From Microcaldota archaeon (GTDB lineage: Archaea > Micrarchaeota > Micrarchaeia > Micrarchaeales > CABMGC01): a stretch of DNA of 64,000 nucleotides. This document shows positions 24,367 to 33,511 of the stretch, piece after piece; position 1 is the first letter of the stretch; each line of letters opens with the position of its first letter. Where the stretch lies: the NCBI GenBank assembly GCA_021818925.1, contig JAKASU010000001.1:231972-295971 (forward strand), given 5' to 3'. Made by a program: the position numbers and the translations under genes. The notes beneath the pieces are model-generated. The model was not told the origin of the DNA, did no database searches, and was given only the letters and a program-made list of their open reading frames with translations.

Positions 24367-27291
24367 TTATGACGAGCCGCTCAGCAGGGCCTGTATGAAC
24401 TGGTTTCCTGCCTGGACTGTCTGGTTCGCGTAGTATCCCGCAACCAGGATCCTGTTGCTGCCGAACGCCTGAAGCACGACTGAGCCTGTGTTGAAGCTCG
24501 AGTCGAGGCTTGGGTTCTGCGAGAAGATCTGCTGCGCTACGCTGTTCACGAACTTGCTCCCGATTACTATCAGGGTCGAGGCAGAGTTCGCGTTGCTGTC
24601 CAGGACTACCAGCGGCGTCTGAGCCGTGTTCAGCGACACAGGTGTCGATGCGCTCGATACGCTAGGCACAGCCGTCAGGTTGCTTATGCCGCTCACAGTG
24701 CATCCCGAGCCGCTTGCTCCAACGCTGCACTTCGCCGTTACGTTGGCGATGGTGACGTTAGGCAGGTTTGTGCTCTGGCCTACGCTGTAAGGCCCAACCA
24801 TCTTCTTTGCGCTAGTTACCGTTGCGTTGACAGGTCCCACGACCAACTGCAGCGAGTCCACGTTCTCCGCGAGGTTGAAAGTCAGCTGCGTTGGTCCTAT
24901 CGCAGTCACTTTGCTGCCACGCTCAGAAACGAAGCCCACCTGCGCGTTTACGTTGTTCCCGGAGCTTGACTGGTACGTGACGTTGTTCTGCGTCCCTGTA
25001 GTCGAGTAGTTCAGGTAGAACATCGGCGTCGCCGATATGCCTGTCGTCGAGTTCAGGATGTTGAACGAGAACGCGTCCTGCGAGTTCGTGTTGCTAGGTA
25101 CGTTGATCTCAGCCACGTTGTACGTGAAGAACCCGAACTGAGGGCCTGTGCCAGCCTTGGCATAAGGCGCCATGTTCGTTATCGTGAACGTAGACGTTGG
25201 CTGTCCGTTCTGCTGGTTGTAGATCACGCTAGCTCCGCTTACAGTGCTGTAGTACGTCTGTCCCGAGAGCGGTCCGTAGATTATCTGCGGTGTCGTGCCC
25301 GAGGTCAGTGTCGCCATCACGTTTGCGGCCGTGTACTGTCCGCCCGTAGCGATCTGCGCGGCACTCACGGTTATTCCAGGCAGAGCCCTGTTCAGCTTAA
25401 TCTGCGTTATGTTGTAGAACGACGAGGATGTCGGCAACATGTTGCCCGAGGTTGCGCTGGTGAATGTCACCGACGTACTCTGAGCCGAGGATGCCGTGTT
25501 GCTCGGGAATCCCGAGATCGTCACTACCAGAGGGTTCGAGGTGCTGATGAAGTTCGCCGTAGGGTAACCGGTTGTAGCAGCCAGAGCCACGTTGACCGGA
25601 TCTCCGGTAACTGCGCCGTTAGCTGTTACCGCGTTGGCGTTCTCCGTAAGCACGTACGGTGTCAGCAGGTATGTTGCCGTGCTGCCCGTGAAGCCTCCGT
25701 CGTTGAACGCGCTAGGTATCTGCGATGTCACGACAAGCTCCTGCGCAGGCTCGGTTATGTTGTTTATGTTACCTAGGCCACTGTCCTTGTTAGTAGGTGT
25801 GTTTGCGTAGTTGACGCTGCTTGCGTACTGCGAGCTTATCGAGAGCGCGTCGAAGTTGTTTCCGAGCGTGTCACCGGTGAAGGTTACCTTGTAGGCCTTC
25901 GGGTTCTGTATGAAGGTGAAGCTCTGACCAGGTGTCAGGGTCACCGGGGTTGTGTTGTACAGGATTATGCCCGCGAGGTCTGTGTAGTGGTTTGCGCCGT
26001 TCGCCGTGGTGTTGACCCAGAGCAGGTTCACGTTCCAGCCAGGATCTCTTGTCTGGTTGAAGACGCCGCCATCGGTGATGTTGTAGAGTCCAGAGTACAT
26101 CTGGATCTTCGCCCACTTCTGGTACGCGTACAATCCCGCGAATGTCTGGTTTACCTTGACCCAAAGCTGTGTGCCCGAGACGTTGTACTTCACTGTGTTG
26201 CCTGGGAAGATTGACGATGAGTTCGTCAGCACTCCGTGGTAGTAGACGTTTATGGCCGCTGTGCTTATGCCTGCGTTGTTCGCCGTGCCCAAGTCCGCCA
26301 GCTGAACCGTGAACGGTCCGCTTGTCAGGTTCTTGCCTACATATACTGTAGATAGGGGAACCAACGAGGACGCAAGTCCGAGCTTGCCGCCGTGGGTTGC
26401 CACTGTAGATGAGGAAGGCGTGCCAGCAGGCAGCGTGTAGCTGACTATGGTCCAGTTTTGGCCAAGCAGTGTGAACGCAGCATTGTTAACCGAGTTGCCC
26501 GTAGTGTAGTAAGGCTCGTGTATCGGGTGGTTGAACAGCACCTCGTATGCGCCTCCCGCGTTCATTATCGCGAAGTTCTTTATTGCAGGGGTTGTCTGCT
26601 GGTTGTATACTGGAAAGCCTGTTAGGAACAGGTACTCGCTCTCGCCTGTGCTTCCGGAGTTGCTCAGAAGAGAAGGAAGCTGCGAGTTTCCAATCACCAT
26701 CAGGTTGTCTATCTTGCCGCTCGTGAACGTGGTGAACGACAATCCACCTCCGTTGCTTGCAGCGCTTACTGATGTTGATGTGGGAACGTAACCTGCTGCG
26801 GTGTACGGCGAGTCAGGAGGGCTGTTTGTCGTTGTGAAGCCCTGCTGGGATCCGTATGTTGATGTGGTGGCTAGATACTTTGTGCTCGATGGTGAGCCGA
26901 GTGTTATTCCTCTGTTGAGTACAGAGCCGATGAGCGCTGTGAAGCCGTAGCTTCCGGTTGGCGCAGCAACTCCAGCCTCACCCAGGTAAACCTGGGCGCC
27001 CGTTACCGAGCACGTGGCCGTTGTCACAACGCAGCTCAATCCGCTTTGTCCGCTGACCGTAGCGGTTATCGGAGTGGATGTGAAGGCAAGGTTGCCTATC
27101 ACCGCAGCGATGTTAGCTGCAACGACTCCGTCGCTAGGTTGCGCCTGGGATCCGACTACTATCTGGACCACAGGCTGTCCGGCGCTGTTTATTATCGGTA
27201 TGTTGCTGAAGGACACAGGTCCTGCAACCGCGAGTCCAAAAAGAAGGCTCGCTGCCAAAACTCCTATTCGCTTTGCGTTTAGTCTATTCAT
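24367..27291 (-). CDS. S-layer protein, methanogen-type family
   Basis: A 974-aa secreted protein that should form the surface lattice. After a signal peptide (RIGVLAASLLFGLAVAGPVSF) comes the S-layer N-terminal signature PVVQIVVGSQAQPSDGVVAA with a following IAAVIGNLAF. The C-terminus has the matching domain (STLIVIGSKFVNSVA, then SNRILVAGYYANQTVQAG). Both ends are those of the Methanococcus-type S-layer family, while the ~750-residue centre is a Ser/Thr/Asn-rich beta region full of Asn sequons. Acidic and basic residues are sparse in the centre. Expression signals are strong: TATA CCTTTAAA at 27330-27338 and a hairpin terminator. Confidence 0.92.
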   Translation of the reverse strand: MNRLNAKRIGVLAASLLFGLAVAGPVSFSNIPIINSAGQPVVQIVVGSQAQPSDGVVAANIAAVIGNLAFTSTPITATVSGQSGLSCVVTTATCSVTGAQVYLGEAGVAAPTGSYGFTALIGSVLNRGITLGSPSSTKYLATTSTYGSQQGFTTTNSPPDSPYTAAGYVPTSTSVSAASNGGGLSFTTFTSGKIDNLMVIGNSQLPSLLSNSGSTGESEYLFLTGFPVYNQQTTPAIKNFAIMNAGGAYEVLFNHPIHEPYYTTGNSVNNAAFTLLGQNWTIVSYTLPAGTPSSSTVATHGGKLGLASSLVPLSTVYVGKNLTSGPFTVQLADLGTANNAGISTAAINVYYHGVLTNSSSIFPGNTVKYNVSGTQLWVKVNQTFAGLYAYQKWAKIQMYSGLYNITDGGVFNQTRDPGWNVNLLWVNTTANGANHYTDLAGIILYNTTPVTLTPGQSFTFIQNPKAYKVTFTGDTLGNNFDALSISSQYASSVNYANTPTNKDSGLGNINNITEPAQELVVTSQIPSAFNDGGFTGSTATYLLTPYVLTENANAVTANGAVTGDPVNVALAATTGYPTANFISTSNPLVVTISGFPSNTASSAQSTSVTFTSATSGNMLPTSSSFYNITQIKLNRALPGITVSAAQIATGGQYTAANVMATLTSGTTPQIIYGPLSGQTYYSTVSGASVIYNQQNGQPTSTFTITNMAPYAKAGTGPQFGFFTYNVAEINVPSNTNSQDAFSFNILNSTTGISATPMFYLNYSTTGTQNNVTYQSSSGNNVNAQVGFVSERGSKVTAIGPTQLTFNLAENVDSLQLVVGPVNATVTSAKKMVGPYSVGQSTNLPNVTIANVTAKCSVGASGSGCTVSGISNLTAVPSVSSASTPVSLNTAQTPLVVLDSNANSASTLIVIGSKFVNSVAQQIFSQNPSLDSSFNTGSVVLQAFGSNRILVAGYYANQTVQAGNQFIQALLSGSS

Positions 27292-27329
27292 TTTCTCACT
27301 TGACTTGGGATACTCATAAACTATAAGCT

Positions 27330-27338
27330 ATTTAAAGG
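27330..27338 (-). promoter_or_regulatory. TATA box of the S-layer gene
   Basis: CCTTTAAAT on the minus strand lies about 40 bases before the ATG, giving a short leader of about 15 bases. Confidence 0.55.
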
Positions 27339-27532
27339 TTGCGCAGTTGTGGCATATCGCCATATGAAAAGTTCGTCAGTTGTTGTAGAAGCCTTCTTGT
27401 ATAGACTAAGTCATTCGACGAAAGGCAAACCCGCGCCTTCCCTACTCCGATGACTCCGCGTCTAGGTTTGTCCATCGCTGCACACTCCCTATATATAGTA
27501 TAATAGGCATTAAAGCTTCATAAAGGGATCGG

Positions 27533-29338
27533 ATGTGCGGCATAGTGGGCTATGTCAGCGGCAAGGAAGACGGGGCTCCCGCCATAGTGCTCGAAGGGCT
27601 CAAGCGTCTTGAGTACAGGGGCTATGACTCTTGGGGCATGGCCTCGCTCGACAGCAAGGGCGGGATTTCCACGCTCAAGAGAGTCGGCAGGATAGGAGGG
27701 GCCGGCTCTGCGATGGTTGCGAGGAAACTGGGCGGGGGCGGCGTGGCCCTTGGGCATACGAGATGGGCCACACACGGCGGCATAAGCGAGAGGAACGCGC
27801 ACCCGCATCTCGACTGCACCGGCAGGATCGCCATAGTACATAATGGTATAATAGAGAACTATCAGGAGCTCAAGGCGGGCCTGGTTGCGAGGAAGCACAG
27901 GCTCTCGTCAGACACAGACACGGAGATACTGGCTCACTACATAGAAGAGGGCATGCGAAGAGGAATGGGCTTCGCTGAGGCCACGAGGAGCATAGCGAAG
28001 AGGCTGAAGGGCAGGTCCGCCTTCGTGGCGCTAGACTCTTCGGGCAGGCAGATGGCCGCCGTAAGGCTCGGAGCGCCGCTGATAGTAGGTGTGGGAGATG
28101 GGGGAGAGCTCTTCATAAGCTCAGACGTGAACGGCTTCCTGGAGCGCACGAACAGGGTAATGTACATAGACGACGATGAGATGGCCCTGATCTCTTTCAG
28201 GAGAGGGGCCCCTGGCGCCCCGAAGTTCGTGAGCGTGCCGAGGGGTGGTGAGGTGCGGAAGAGGGTTATAAAGATCGGCTGGAAGCGCGAGAGCTGGAGC
28301 AAGTCCGGCTACAAGCACTTCCTGATCAAGGAGATAATGGAGCAGAAGTACACGATTGCGCAAGCGATAAATCAGGACGATGCGAGGATAATGAGGGTGG
28401 CGAACGGCATCAGGAACGCTTTCGGAGTGTTCATCGTAGGCGCGGGCACAGCCGGAAGGGTCTGCGCAGCAGGCCAGTACCTATTTTCCGACATAGCGAA
28501 GAAGCACGTGAACGCGACCGTGGCTTCGGAGTTCTCGAGCTACAGGCACTACCTCACAAGGAGAACGCTCATGATAGCGGTCTCGCAGAGCGGAGAGACC
28601 GTAGACCTGCTCGATGCGATAGGCGTCGCAAGGTCGAAGGGCACGAGGATACTATCGCTGGTCAACGTCTTCGGGTCTACGCTGATGCGCGTCAGCGACG
28701 AGTCTCTCATGCTAAACGCAGGCACAGAGAAGTCTGTTGCAAGCACAAAGGCCACGACGGCGCAGCTCTCACTGCTCACCCTGCTCGCGTACGCGACGGC
28801 CGGCAGGCTAAAGGAGGGCAAGAGGCTGCTGCTCAACACCGCGGAGCAGGTCAACGACATGCTGAACCCCAGATATGAGGAGAGGCTGAGGAAGCTTGCA
28901 AGGCAGCTGAGGAGGAGCAGGGACATCTTCATAATCGGCAGGGGGGTCAACTTCCCTATGGCAGAAGAGGCAGCGATAAAGCTGCAGGAGACCAGCTACA
29001 TACACGCGCACGGGTTCGCCGGAGGGGAGCTGAAGCACGGCCCGCTCGCGCTAATACGGAAGGGCACGCCGTGCATCGTGCTCGTCGCAAACGACGACAC
29101 AAAGCACGAGACTATCAGCAACGCGATGGAGGTGAGGGCCAGAGGAGGATACGTGATAGGCATAGCGCCCGAGAGGAACGACGCCTTTGACTACTGGATA
29201 AGGGTGCCGGATGCGGGAGAGGCGAGCCCCATCGTAAACATAATACCAGTACAGGTACTTGCTTACCATCTGGCTGTCGCTCGCGGCATAAATCCCGACT
29301 ACCCGAGAAACCTGGCGAAATCTGTAACCGTGAAGTAG
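27533..29338 (+). CDS. glmS: Glutamine-fructose-6-phosphate aminotransferase (isomerising)
   Basis: A 601-aa GlmS, which makes glucosamine-6-phosphate from fructose-6-phosphate and glutamine. The N-terminal glutaminase domain starts with the catalytic Cys2 (MCGIVGYVSG) and LEYRGYDSWG; a Trp replaces the usual Ala in the last motif. Two SIS sugar-isomerase domains follow (VFIVGAGTAG, AVSQSGETVDLLDA, then IIGRGVNFPMAEEAA) and the C-terminal tail PRNLAKSVTVK is the family signature. It supplies amino-sugar precursors for the adjacent glycan genes. A TATA box (CTATATATAGTATAATAG, 27490-27507) lies 26-43 bases upstream. Confidence 0.97.
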   Translation: MCGIVGYVSGKEDGAPAIVLEGLKRLEYRGYDSWGMASLDSKGGISTLKRVGRIGGAGSAMVARKLGGGGVALGHTRWATHGGISERNAHPHLDCTGRIAIVHNGIIENYQELKAGLVARKHRLSSDTDTEILAHYIEEGMRRGMGFAEATRSIAKRLKGRSAFVALDSSGRQMAAVRLGAPLIVGVGDGGELFISSDVNGFLERTNRVMYIDDDEMALISFRRGAPGAPKFVSVPRGGEVRKRVIKIGWKRESWSKSGYKHFLIKEIMEQKYTIAQAINQDDARIMRVANGIRNAFGVFIVGAGTAGRVCAAGQYLFSDIAKKHVNATVASEFSSYRHYLTRRTLMIAVSQSGETVDLLDAIGVARSKGTRILSLVNVFGSTLMRVSDESLMLNAGTEKSVASTKATTAQLSLLTLLAYATAGRLKEGKRLLLNTAEQVNDMLNPRYEERLRKLARQLRRSRDIFIIGRGVNFPMAEEAAIKLQETSYIHAHGFAGGELKHGPLALIRKGTPCIVLVANDDTKHETISNAMEVRARGGYVIGIAPERNDAFDYWIRVPDAGEASPIVNIIPVQVLAYHLAVARGINPDYPRNLAKSVTVK

Positions 29339-29339
29339 T

Positions 29340-30308
29340 CTATCTCCTTGTCGCTATGACATGGCCGTTAAGCATCGGCCTTGAGCCGAAGCCCCTGAAG
29401 TTGTAGACGGGCTTTGTGTAGCTCACCCTGAAGCCTTCCTTCCTCAGCCTCTCTACTATGTCCCTGTAGCCGTAGTGGTACTCGACGTGTATAGCGTCGA
29501 AACTTTTCAGCGACTTGCTCGACGCGTGCCTGAAGATGCCGTACTCGCAGCCCTCGCAGTCGACCTTGAGCGCACCGTGGCTTATTCTGAGCCCGTCGAC
29601 CACTGAATCGAGGGAGACAACCTTCACGCTTCTTCCTTTTGACCTCGATTTCGAATCCACGAGTCCGAAGCTCGTGAACCTTGAGCTCAGCGAAGCCTTG
29701 CCGGCATCTCCGGCAACAGCCATGTTGAAGGTGGTGATCTGCTTCCCCAGGCCGTTCGCGTTCACGTTCCTCACCCCTGTCATGTAGAGGTACGGCATCG
29801 GCTCGAACGCGTACACGTGCCTCGCCTTCTCGTGCAGTGCATAGTATATGGCAGTGTCGTCGACGTAAGCGCCTATGTCGACGACGTCCTTCCCCCCGAC
29901 TTTGATCATGCTGTGCTCGTTTGTGCTAACCTCTATGGCCACAGGGTTCGCCACCTCTATGTCGAGCCTGAGCCGCTTCCCGCCGACGCGCATCAAGGCG
30001 GAATTGCCCAGTATCTTTATTCTGAGCCTCCTCTTTGCGCCTTCGGGCAGGTTGCTGAACTCAGCCAAACTCACAATTTTGCCGAGGTCGTTCTTGCTGG
30101 CCCTGACTGTCACTCCGTTCCTGAAGCGTATGGTCGCCGAATCTACGATTCCAAGAAGTATGAATACAGCGTCCCACCAATTCTCGGCTCCTTTAATCAA
30201 CTGTCCCAGCGTCTCGTTCGTGTGCCTCACCAATGAGGCGATGAGGTGGAACGGCAGACCCAGACAGATGCGGATCCTGTCACTGTCATATACGTTGCTG
30301 ATTTGCAT
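29340..30308 (-). CDS. FkbM-family methyltransferase
   Basis: A 322-aa SAM-dependent methyltransferase of the FkbM family, which usually O-methylates sugars or polyketides. The SAM site is VVDIGAYVDDTAIYYAL near residue 137, followed by HVYAFEPMPYLY and, further on, KVDCEGCEYGIF and the HVEYHYG motif. The usual third glycine of motif I (DxGAxxGD) is Asp here, unlike the paralogue at 36985 (DVGASIGD), so activity may be altered. The gene is convergent with glmS, with only one base between stops. Confidence 0.85.
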   Translation of the reverse strand: MQISNVYDSDRIRICLGLPFHLIASLVRHTNETLGQLIKGAENWWDAVFILLGIVDSATIRFRNGVTVRASKNDLGKIVSLAEFSNLPEGAKRRLRIKILGNSALMRVGGKRLRLDIEVANPVAIEVSTNEHSMIKVGGKDVVDIGAYVDDTAIYYALHEKARHVYAFEPMPYLYMTGVRNVNANGLGKQITTFNMAVAGDAGKASLSSRFTSFGLVDSKSRSKGRSVKVVSLDSVVDGLRISHGALKVDCEGCEYGIFRHASSKSLKSFDAIHVEYHYGYRDIVERLRKEGFRVSYTKPVYNFRGFGSRPMLNGHVIATRR

Positions 30309-30364
30309 GCGACCTTCAGCTTATCTGTTGTGCGTATGAAATAAAAACGCTTGTTGCAATCCAA

Positions 30365-30748
30365 TCAGTAGGGCTTCTCTGCGGTTATCTCGGATACCTT
30401 TGCGAAATCCCTGATGTCCTGGGTCAGCAGCTTGCAATGCAGGCTCGACGCCGTAGCCGCAATCACTGCGTCAGTTAGGCTGACACCGTGGCGTCTCTTA
30501 ATCTCGCCCGCCGCCTTTGCTATATCCTCGCTAACTTCAATCTTCGTGAAGAGGTTGAGCATCTCTTCCCACACAATCCTCTTCGAGGGATTTTCGGCGT
30601 CCCTGCCTGAAAAGAGCTCGGCAAGAGTCAGAGTAGAAACATAGCCAGAAACGAGTCCGTTTTTTACCTGCTCGAGCAGTTTTGTGGCTTCTTTAAAATT
30701 CCTGAGGTGATCGATGATTATGCTTGTATCAAATACAACATCTACCAC
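30365..30748 (-). CDS. VapC-type PIN-domain toxin (second VapBC pair)
   Basis: A 127-aa PIN ribonuclease with all expected acidic residues: VVFDTSIIIDHL, TLAELFSG, VSLTDAVIAATA and LLTQDIRDFAKV. Start is GTG 30748, 8 bases after the antitoxin stop. It probably cleaves a structured RNA when released. The PIN sequence differs clearly from the toxin at 17437, so the two pairs were gained separately. Confidence 0.9.
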   Translation of the reverse strand: MVDVVFDTSIIIDHLRNFKEATKLLEQVKNGLVSGYVSTLTLAELFSGRDAENPSKRIVWEEMLNLFTKIEVSEDIAKAAGEIKRRHGVSLTDAVIAATASSLHCKLLTQDIRDFAKVSEITAEKPY

Positions 30749-30756
30749 GAATATCC

Positions 30757-31020
30757 CTATTCCTCGTGCAGTATCCTTTTCAGCCTCTTTTCAGACTCTC
30801 TTCTCAGGCGCCTCGTGTACTGCAATCCGGTTTCTTTCATTGTCCAGGTACCCGCGGATCTCTCCAGGATGTCGTTGGGTGCTTTGCCTTTTTTGATAAT
30901 TACCTTCAGCTTCTCGTTTATCAGCCTAGAGAGCGCCTTCGTGGTTCCGTACTTGTGTATGGTTTCCTTGAAGAGTTCCCTATATACTTCAGTATCAAGA
31001 TTTATAGTAGTTTTCACCAT
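30757..31020 (-). CDS. VapB-type antitoxin with ribbon-helix-helix-like N-terminus
   Basis: An 87-aa basic protein. The N-terminus VKTTINLDTEVYRELFKETI looks like the beta strand and first helix of a ribbon-helix-helix domain. The rest is a charged helical tail that would bind the toxin. Located directly upstream of the PIN gene. A TATA-like CATATAATGC lies at about 31036-31045. No clear palindrome is visible in this promoter, unlike the AbrB-type pair at 18 kb. Confidence 0.8.
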   Translation of the reverse strand: MVKTTINLDTEVYRELFKETIHKYGTTKALSRLINEKLKVIIKKGKAPNDILERSAGTWTMKETGLQYTRRLRRESEKRLKRILHEE

Positions 31021-31136
31021 GACATTTACCCAGCATTATATGACGCGTGAAATATTAAAAACTTTCGTTGGAGGATGGCTCCTCCCAGAGAGGTGCGCAC
31101 ACACAGGATAAAAACGTTTATTGTTGAAGATTCATT

Positions 31137-32231
31137 ATGCAGAAGCTGTCGGTTCTCGTCTTTTCAAAGGACGACCTTGAGCAGGCGCTGGCCCTTATCA
31201 GGGATTCGTACCACATTGCGGACGAGATAGTGCTCATGGACGCGAGCTCCGGCAGGCAGAAATCCTGGATCAAGGCCGAGAAGCGCAGGCTCGGATTGGG
31301 AAAGCTGAGGATTTTCGATGTCATAGCGCTCGGCTACAGGGAGCCGCTGATGGAATATGCGCTGGGCAAGTGCGCAAACAGGTGGGTGCTGGCGCTCAAC
31401 ACTGACGAGCGCATGTCTGCCGGATTGAGGAGGGTGCTGCCGGCGCTGCTTAACACGTCTGAGTATGACGCCTACTCGATACCCCTGTACAGCGTGTGGA
31501 GCAAGAGCAACAGGACGTTCGTATCAACGCAGGTGAGGCTCTTCAAGAAGGGCAGCGTGGAATTCCGCGGTCTTCTCCATGAGAAGCCGATAGTGCATGG
31601 AAAGTTCAGAGTTCTGCAAAGAGAGGAGAGCATCGAGCACATGACAACGGGAATGAGACACACCGCCAAGGAAGAGTACCTGGAGATGGAACGGTTTGAG
31701 AGGTTCACGTACGCGCAGCACAACCTCAGGCTTATCGACCAGATAGACAGGGCGCGTGGCAGAGAGACAGGAGGGGAGGTCAGATTCTCAGCGGGAAAAC
31801 GCGCCGTGCTCGGCCTGCTTAGGCTCTACGAGGCTCTCGGGCTCAAGTCGCCGGAGCAGGAGATAAGCAACCTAGACTACTATCTGTTCCGGCTCGCGCG
31901 CACTGCTGCGCACCAGGCAAGAAGGCGGAGCTTACGGGGTATGCTCTCAGCGTTACCGGATGCGGCCAGATACTCGCGCAGGATGAAGGAGTGGAGGTCG
32001 GGCAGGAGCGGCGATGAGGATTTCGAGATAGCAAGGGAGATAAACAGAATGGGCGTGACAAGGTATCTTGGCCTAGACGACCCGAAGGTGGTCGAAGCGC
32101 TCGGCAGGAAGTACAGGGGCAAGAAACAGGGAGCGGGGCTGCTTATACACCTCTTGCGATTGAGGTATTCGGATTCGGACAAGAAACGAAAAGATAGAAA
32201 AATTAATAACTTAGTTATAAGAGAAAAGTGA
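31137..32231 (+). CDS. Glycosyltransferase family 2-like protein
   Basis: A 364-aa GT2-like protein. The N-terminus (LSVLVFSKDDLEQALALIRDSYHIADEIVLMDASS) and LALNTDERMSAGLRRVL (DxD position) match the GT2 family members that resemble SunS/WaaE sugar transferases, with a GLLHEKPIV block further on. The C-terminal ~150 residues are basic and helical. It opens a run of five co-oriented genes (31137-36054), probably for one surface glycan. Confidence 0.8.
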   Translation: MQKLSVLVFSKDDLEQALALIRDSYHIADEIVLMDASSGRQKSWIKAEKRRLGLGKLRIFDVIALGYREPLMEYALGKCANRWVLALNTDERMSAGLRRVLPALLNTSEYDAYSIPLYSVWSKSNRTFVSTQVRLFKKGSVEFRGLLHEKPIVHGKFRVLQREESIEHMTTGMRHTAKEEYLEMERFERFTYAQHNLRLIDQIDRARGRETGGEVRFSAGKRAVLGLLRLYEALGLKSPEQEISNLDYYLFRLARTAAHQARRRSLRGMLSALPDAARYSRRMKEWRSGRSGDEDFEIAREINRMGVTRYLGLDDPKVVEALGRKYRGKKQGAGLLIHLLRLRYSDSDKKRKDRKINNLVIREK

Positions 32232-32240
32232 TGTGATACT

Positions 32241-33443
32241 TTGACCCTTACCAGCGGCACTCATCCACAACTTTATAAAGCGGGGTTAAAGATTGCGAAA
32301 GTAAGCCCGACGCTATTCGAGTACGGATGGAAGGCGCTGACGCTGCCTAGTGAAGCGTACCAGCAGTCGAAGCTGATGCTGGGAGACAGGGGAAAGGCCG
32401 ATAAGATAAAGATGGTCGACATAGAAATGACCATCGTCTGCAACCTGAGGTGCTGGTTCTGCTGGTGGTGGGGCACAGAAGGAATAGCATTCAAGCTAGT
32501 CAAGGACAGGGACCCGTTGGTGACGCAAGAACTGACCACACAGGAGATACTCAACATCGTCGACCAGGTAACGGAGAACAACAAGCCCTCATTCTATCTT
32601 TCCGGAGGCGAACCCTTCCTCAGGAAGGACACCGTGGACATAATAGAATACATGGACAAGAAGGGAGGATCGATAACGCTTAACAACAACGGTACGCTGC
32701 TTACTGAGGAGAAGCTTCAGAGGCTGGCCAAAGTCAAAAAACTCGCTATAAACTTCTCGATAGACGGCCCGAGGGAAGTGCATGATAAAATAAGGGGCCA
32801 GGGCAACTTTGAAAGGACAACGAACAACATAAGGAGGCTCATAGAGTTAAGAGGCGATTCTGCTTTCCCGTCTATAAAGACGAACACTACATTCTCGCCA
32901 TGGATTGTTGGGCGTGTGGATGAACTGATCAGGTATCTGCAGGAAGATGTTGGAGTTGATGCAAACAGGCTGAACCACCTCTGGTTTACGGACCAGAAGC
33001 ATGCAGAACAGCACAAGGCAATGCTCAGATCAGTATTCGGAACCAATGAGACCGGTGTTGACGCACATGTTATGGGAGCTCACGACCCTGAATACATACA
33101 GAAACTGGCAGAAGAGATCGGCAAGATAGAGAAGACAAGATACAAGAAACCCGTGTTCGTTCATCCTCGCATGTCACGCGACGAGATAACAAAATATTAT
33201 ACAGATCTCAGGTTTACGAAGAGGAAGATGTGCACCATCGCCTGGGACCAAATACAGATAAAGGCCAATGGTGACGTGATGTTTTGCCCCGACGAGTGGA
33301 TGATGGACTTTAAACTTGGAAACGTGAGACAGAACACGGTAGAGGAACTGTGGACCGGGGCGAAGGCAAGACAATTCAGAGAGGCCCTGTACAAGTACAA
33401 GCTCTTCCCTGCGTGCGCTAGATGCTGTGCAATAAACTTTTAA
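32241..33443 (+). CDS. Radical SAM / SPASM enzyme
   Basis: A 400-aa radical SAM enzyme. The [4Fe-4S]/SAM site is CNLRCWFC (Cys67, Cys71, Cys74), followed by LSGGEP near 121. The C-terminal SPASM region (MCTIAWDQIQIKANGDVMFC... GNVRQNTVEELW ... PACARCC) holds Cys ligands for auxiliary clusters. Enzymes of this type modify peptides, sugars or cofactors. Here the neighbours are glycosyltransferases and a phosphatase-superfamily enzyme, so a sugar or surface-glycan radical reaction is the likeliest use. The start is TTG 32241; no ATG is available near the N-terminus. It begins 9 bases after the previous stop. Confidence 0.88.
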   Translation: MTLTSGTHPQLYKAGLKIAKVSPTLFEYGWKALTLPSEAYQQSKLMLGDRGKADKIKMVDIEMTIVCNLRCWFCWWWGTEGIAFKLVKDRDPLVTQELTTQEILNIVDQVTENNKPSFYLSGGEPFLRKDTVDIIEYMDKKGGSITLNNNGTLLTEEKLQRLAKVKKLAINFSIDGPREVHDKIRGQGNFERTTNNIRRLIELRGDSAFPSIKTNTTFSPWIVGRVDELIRYLQEDVGVDANRLNHLWFTDQKHAEQHKAMLRSVFGTNETGVDAHVMGAHDPEYIQKLAEEIGKIEKTRYKKPVFVHPRMSRDEITKYYTDLRFTKRKMCTIAWDQIQIKANGDVMFCPDEWMMDFKLGNVRQNTVEELWTGAKARQFREALYKYKLFPACARCCAINF

Positions 33444-33511
33444 GTTTCAACTTTTCAGGGTAAGTGACAGCCGCGTTGCCTCATGATGATATCAAACCAA
33501 CAGGGCATAGA

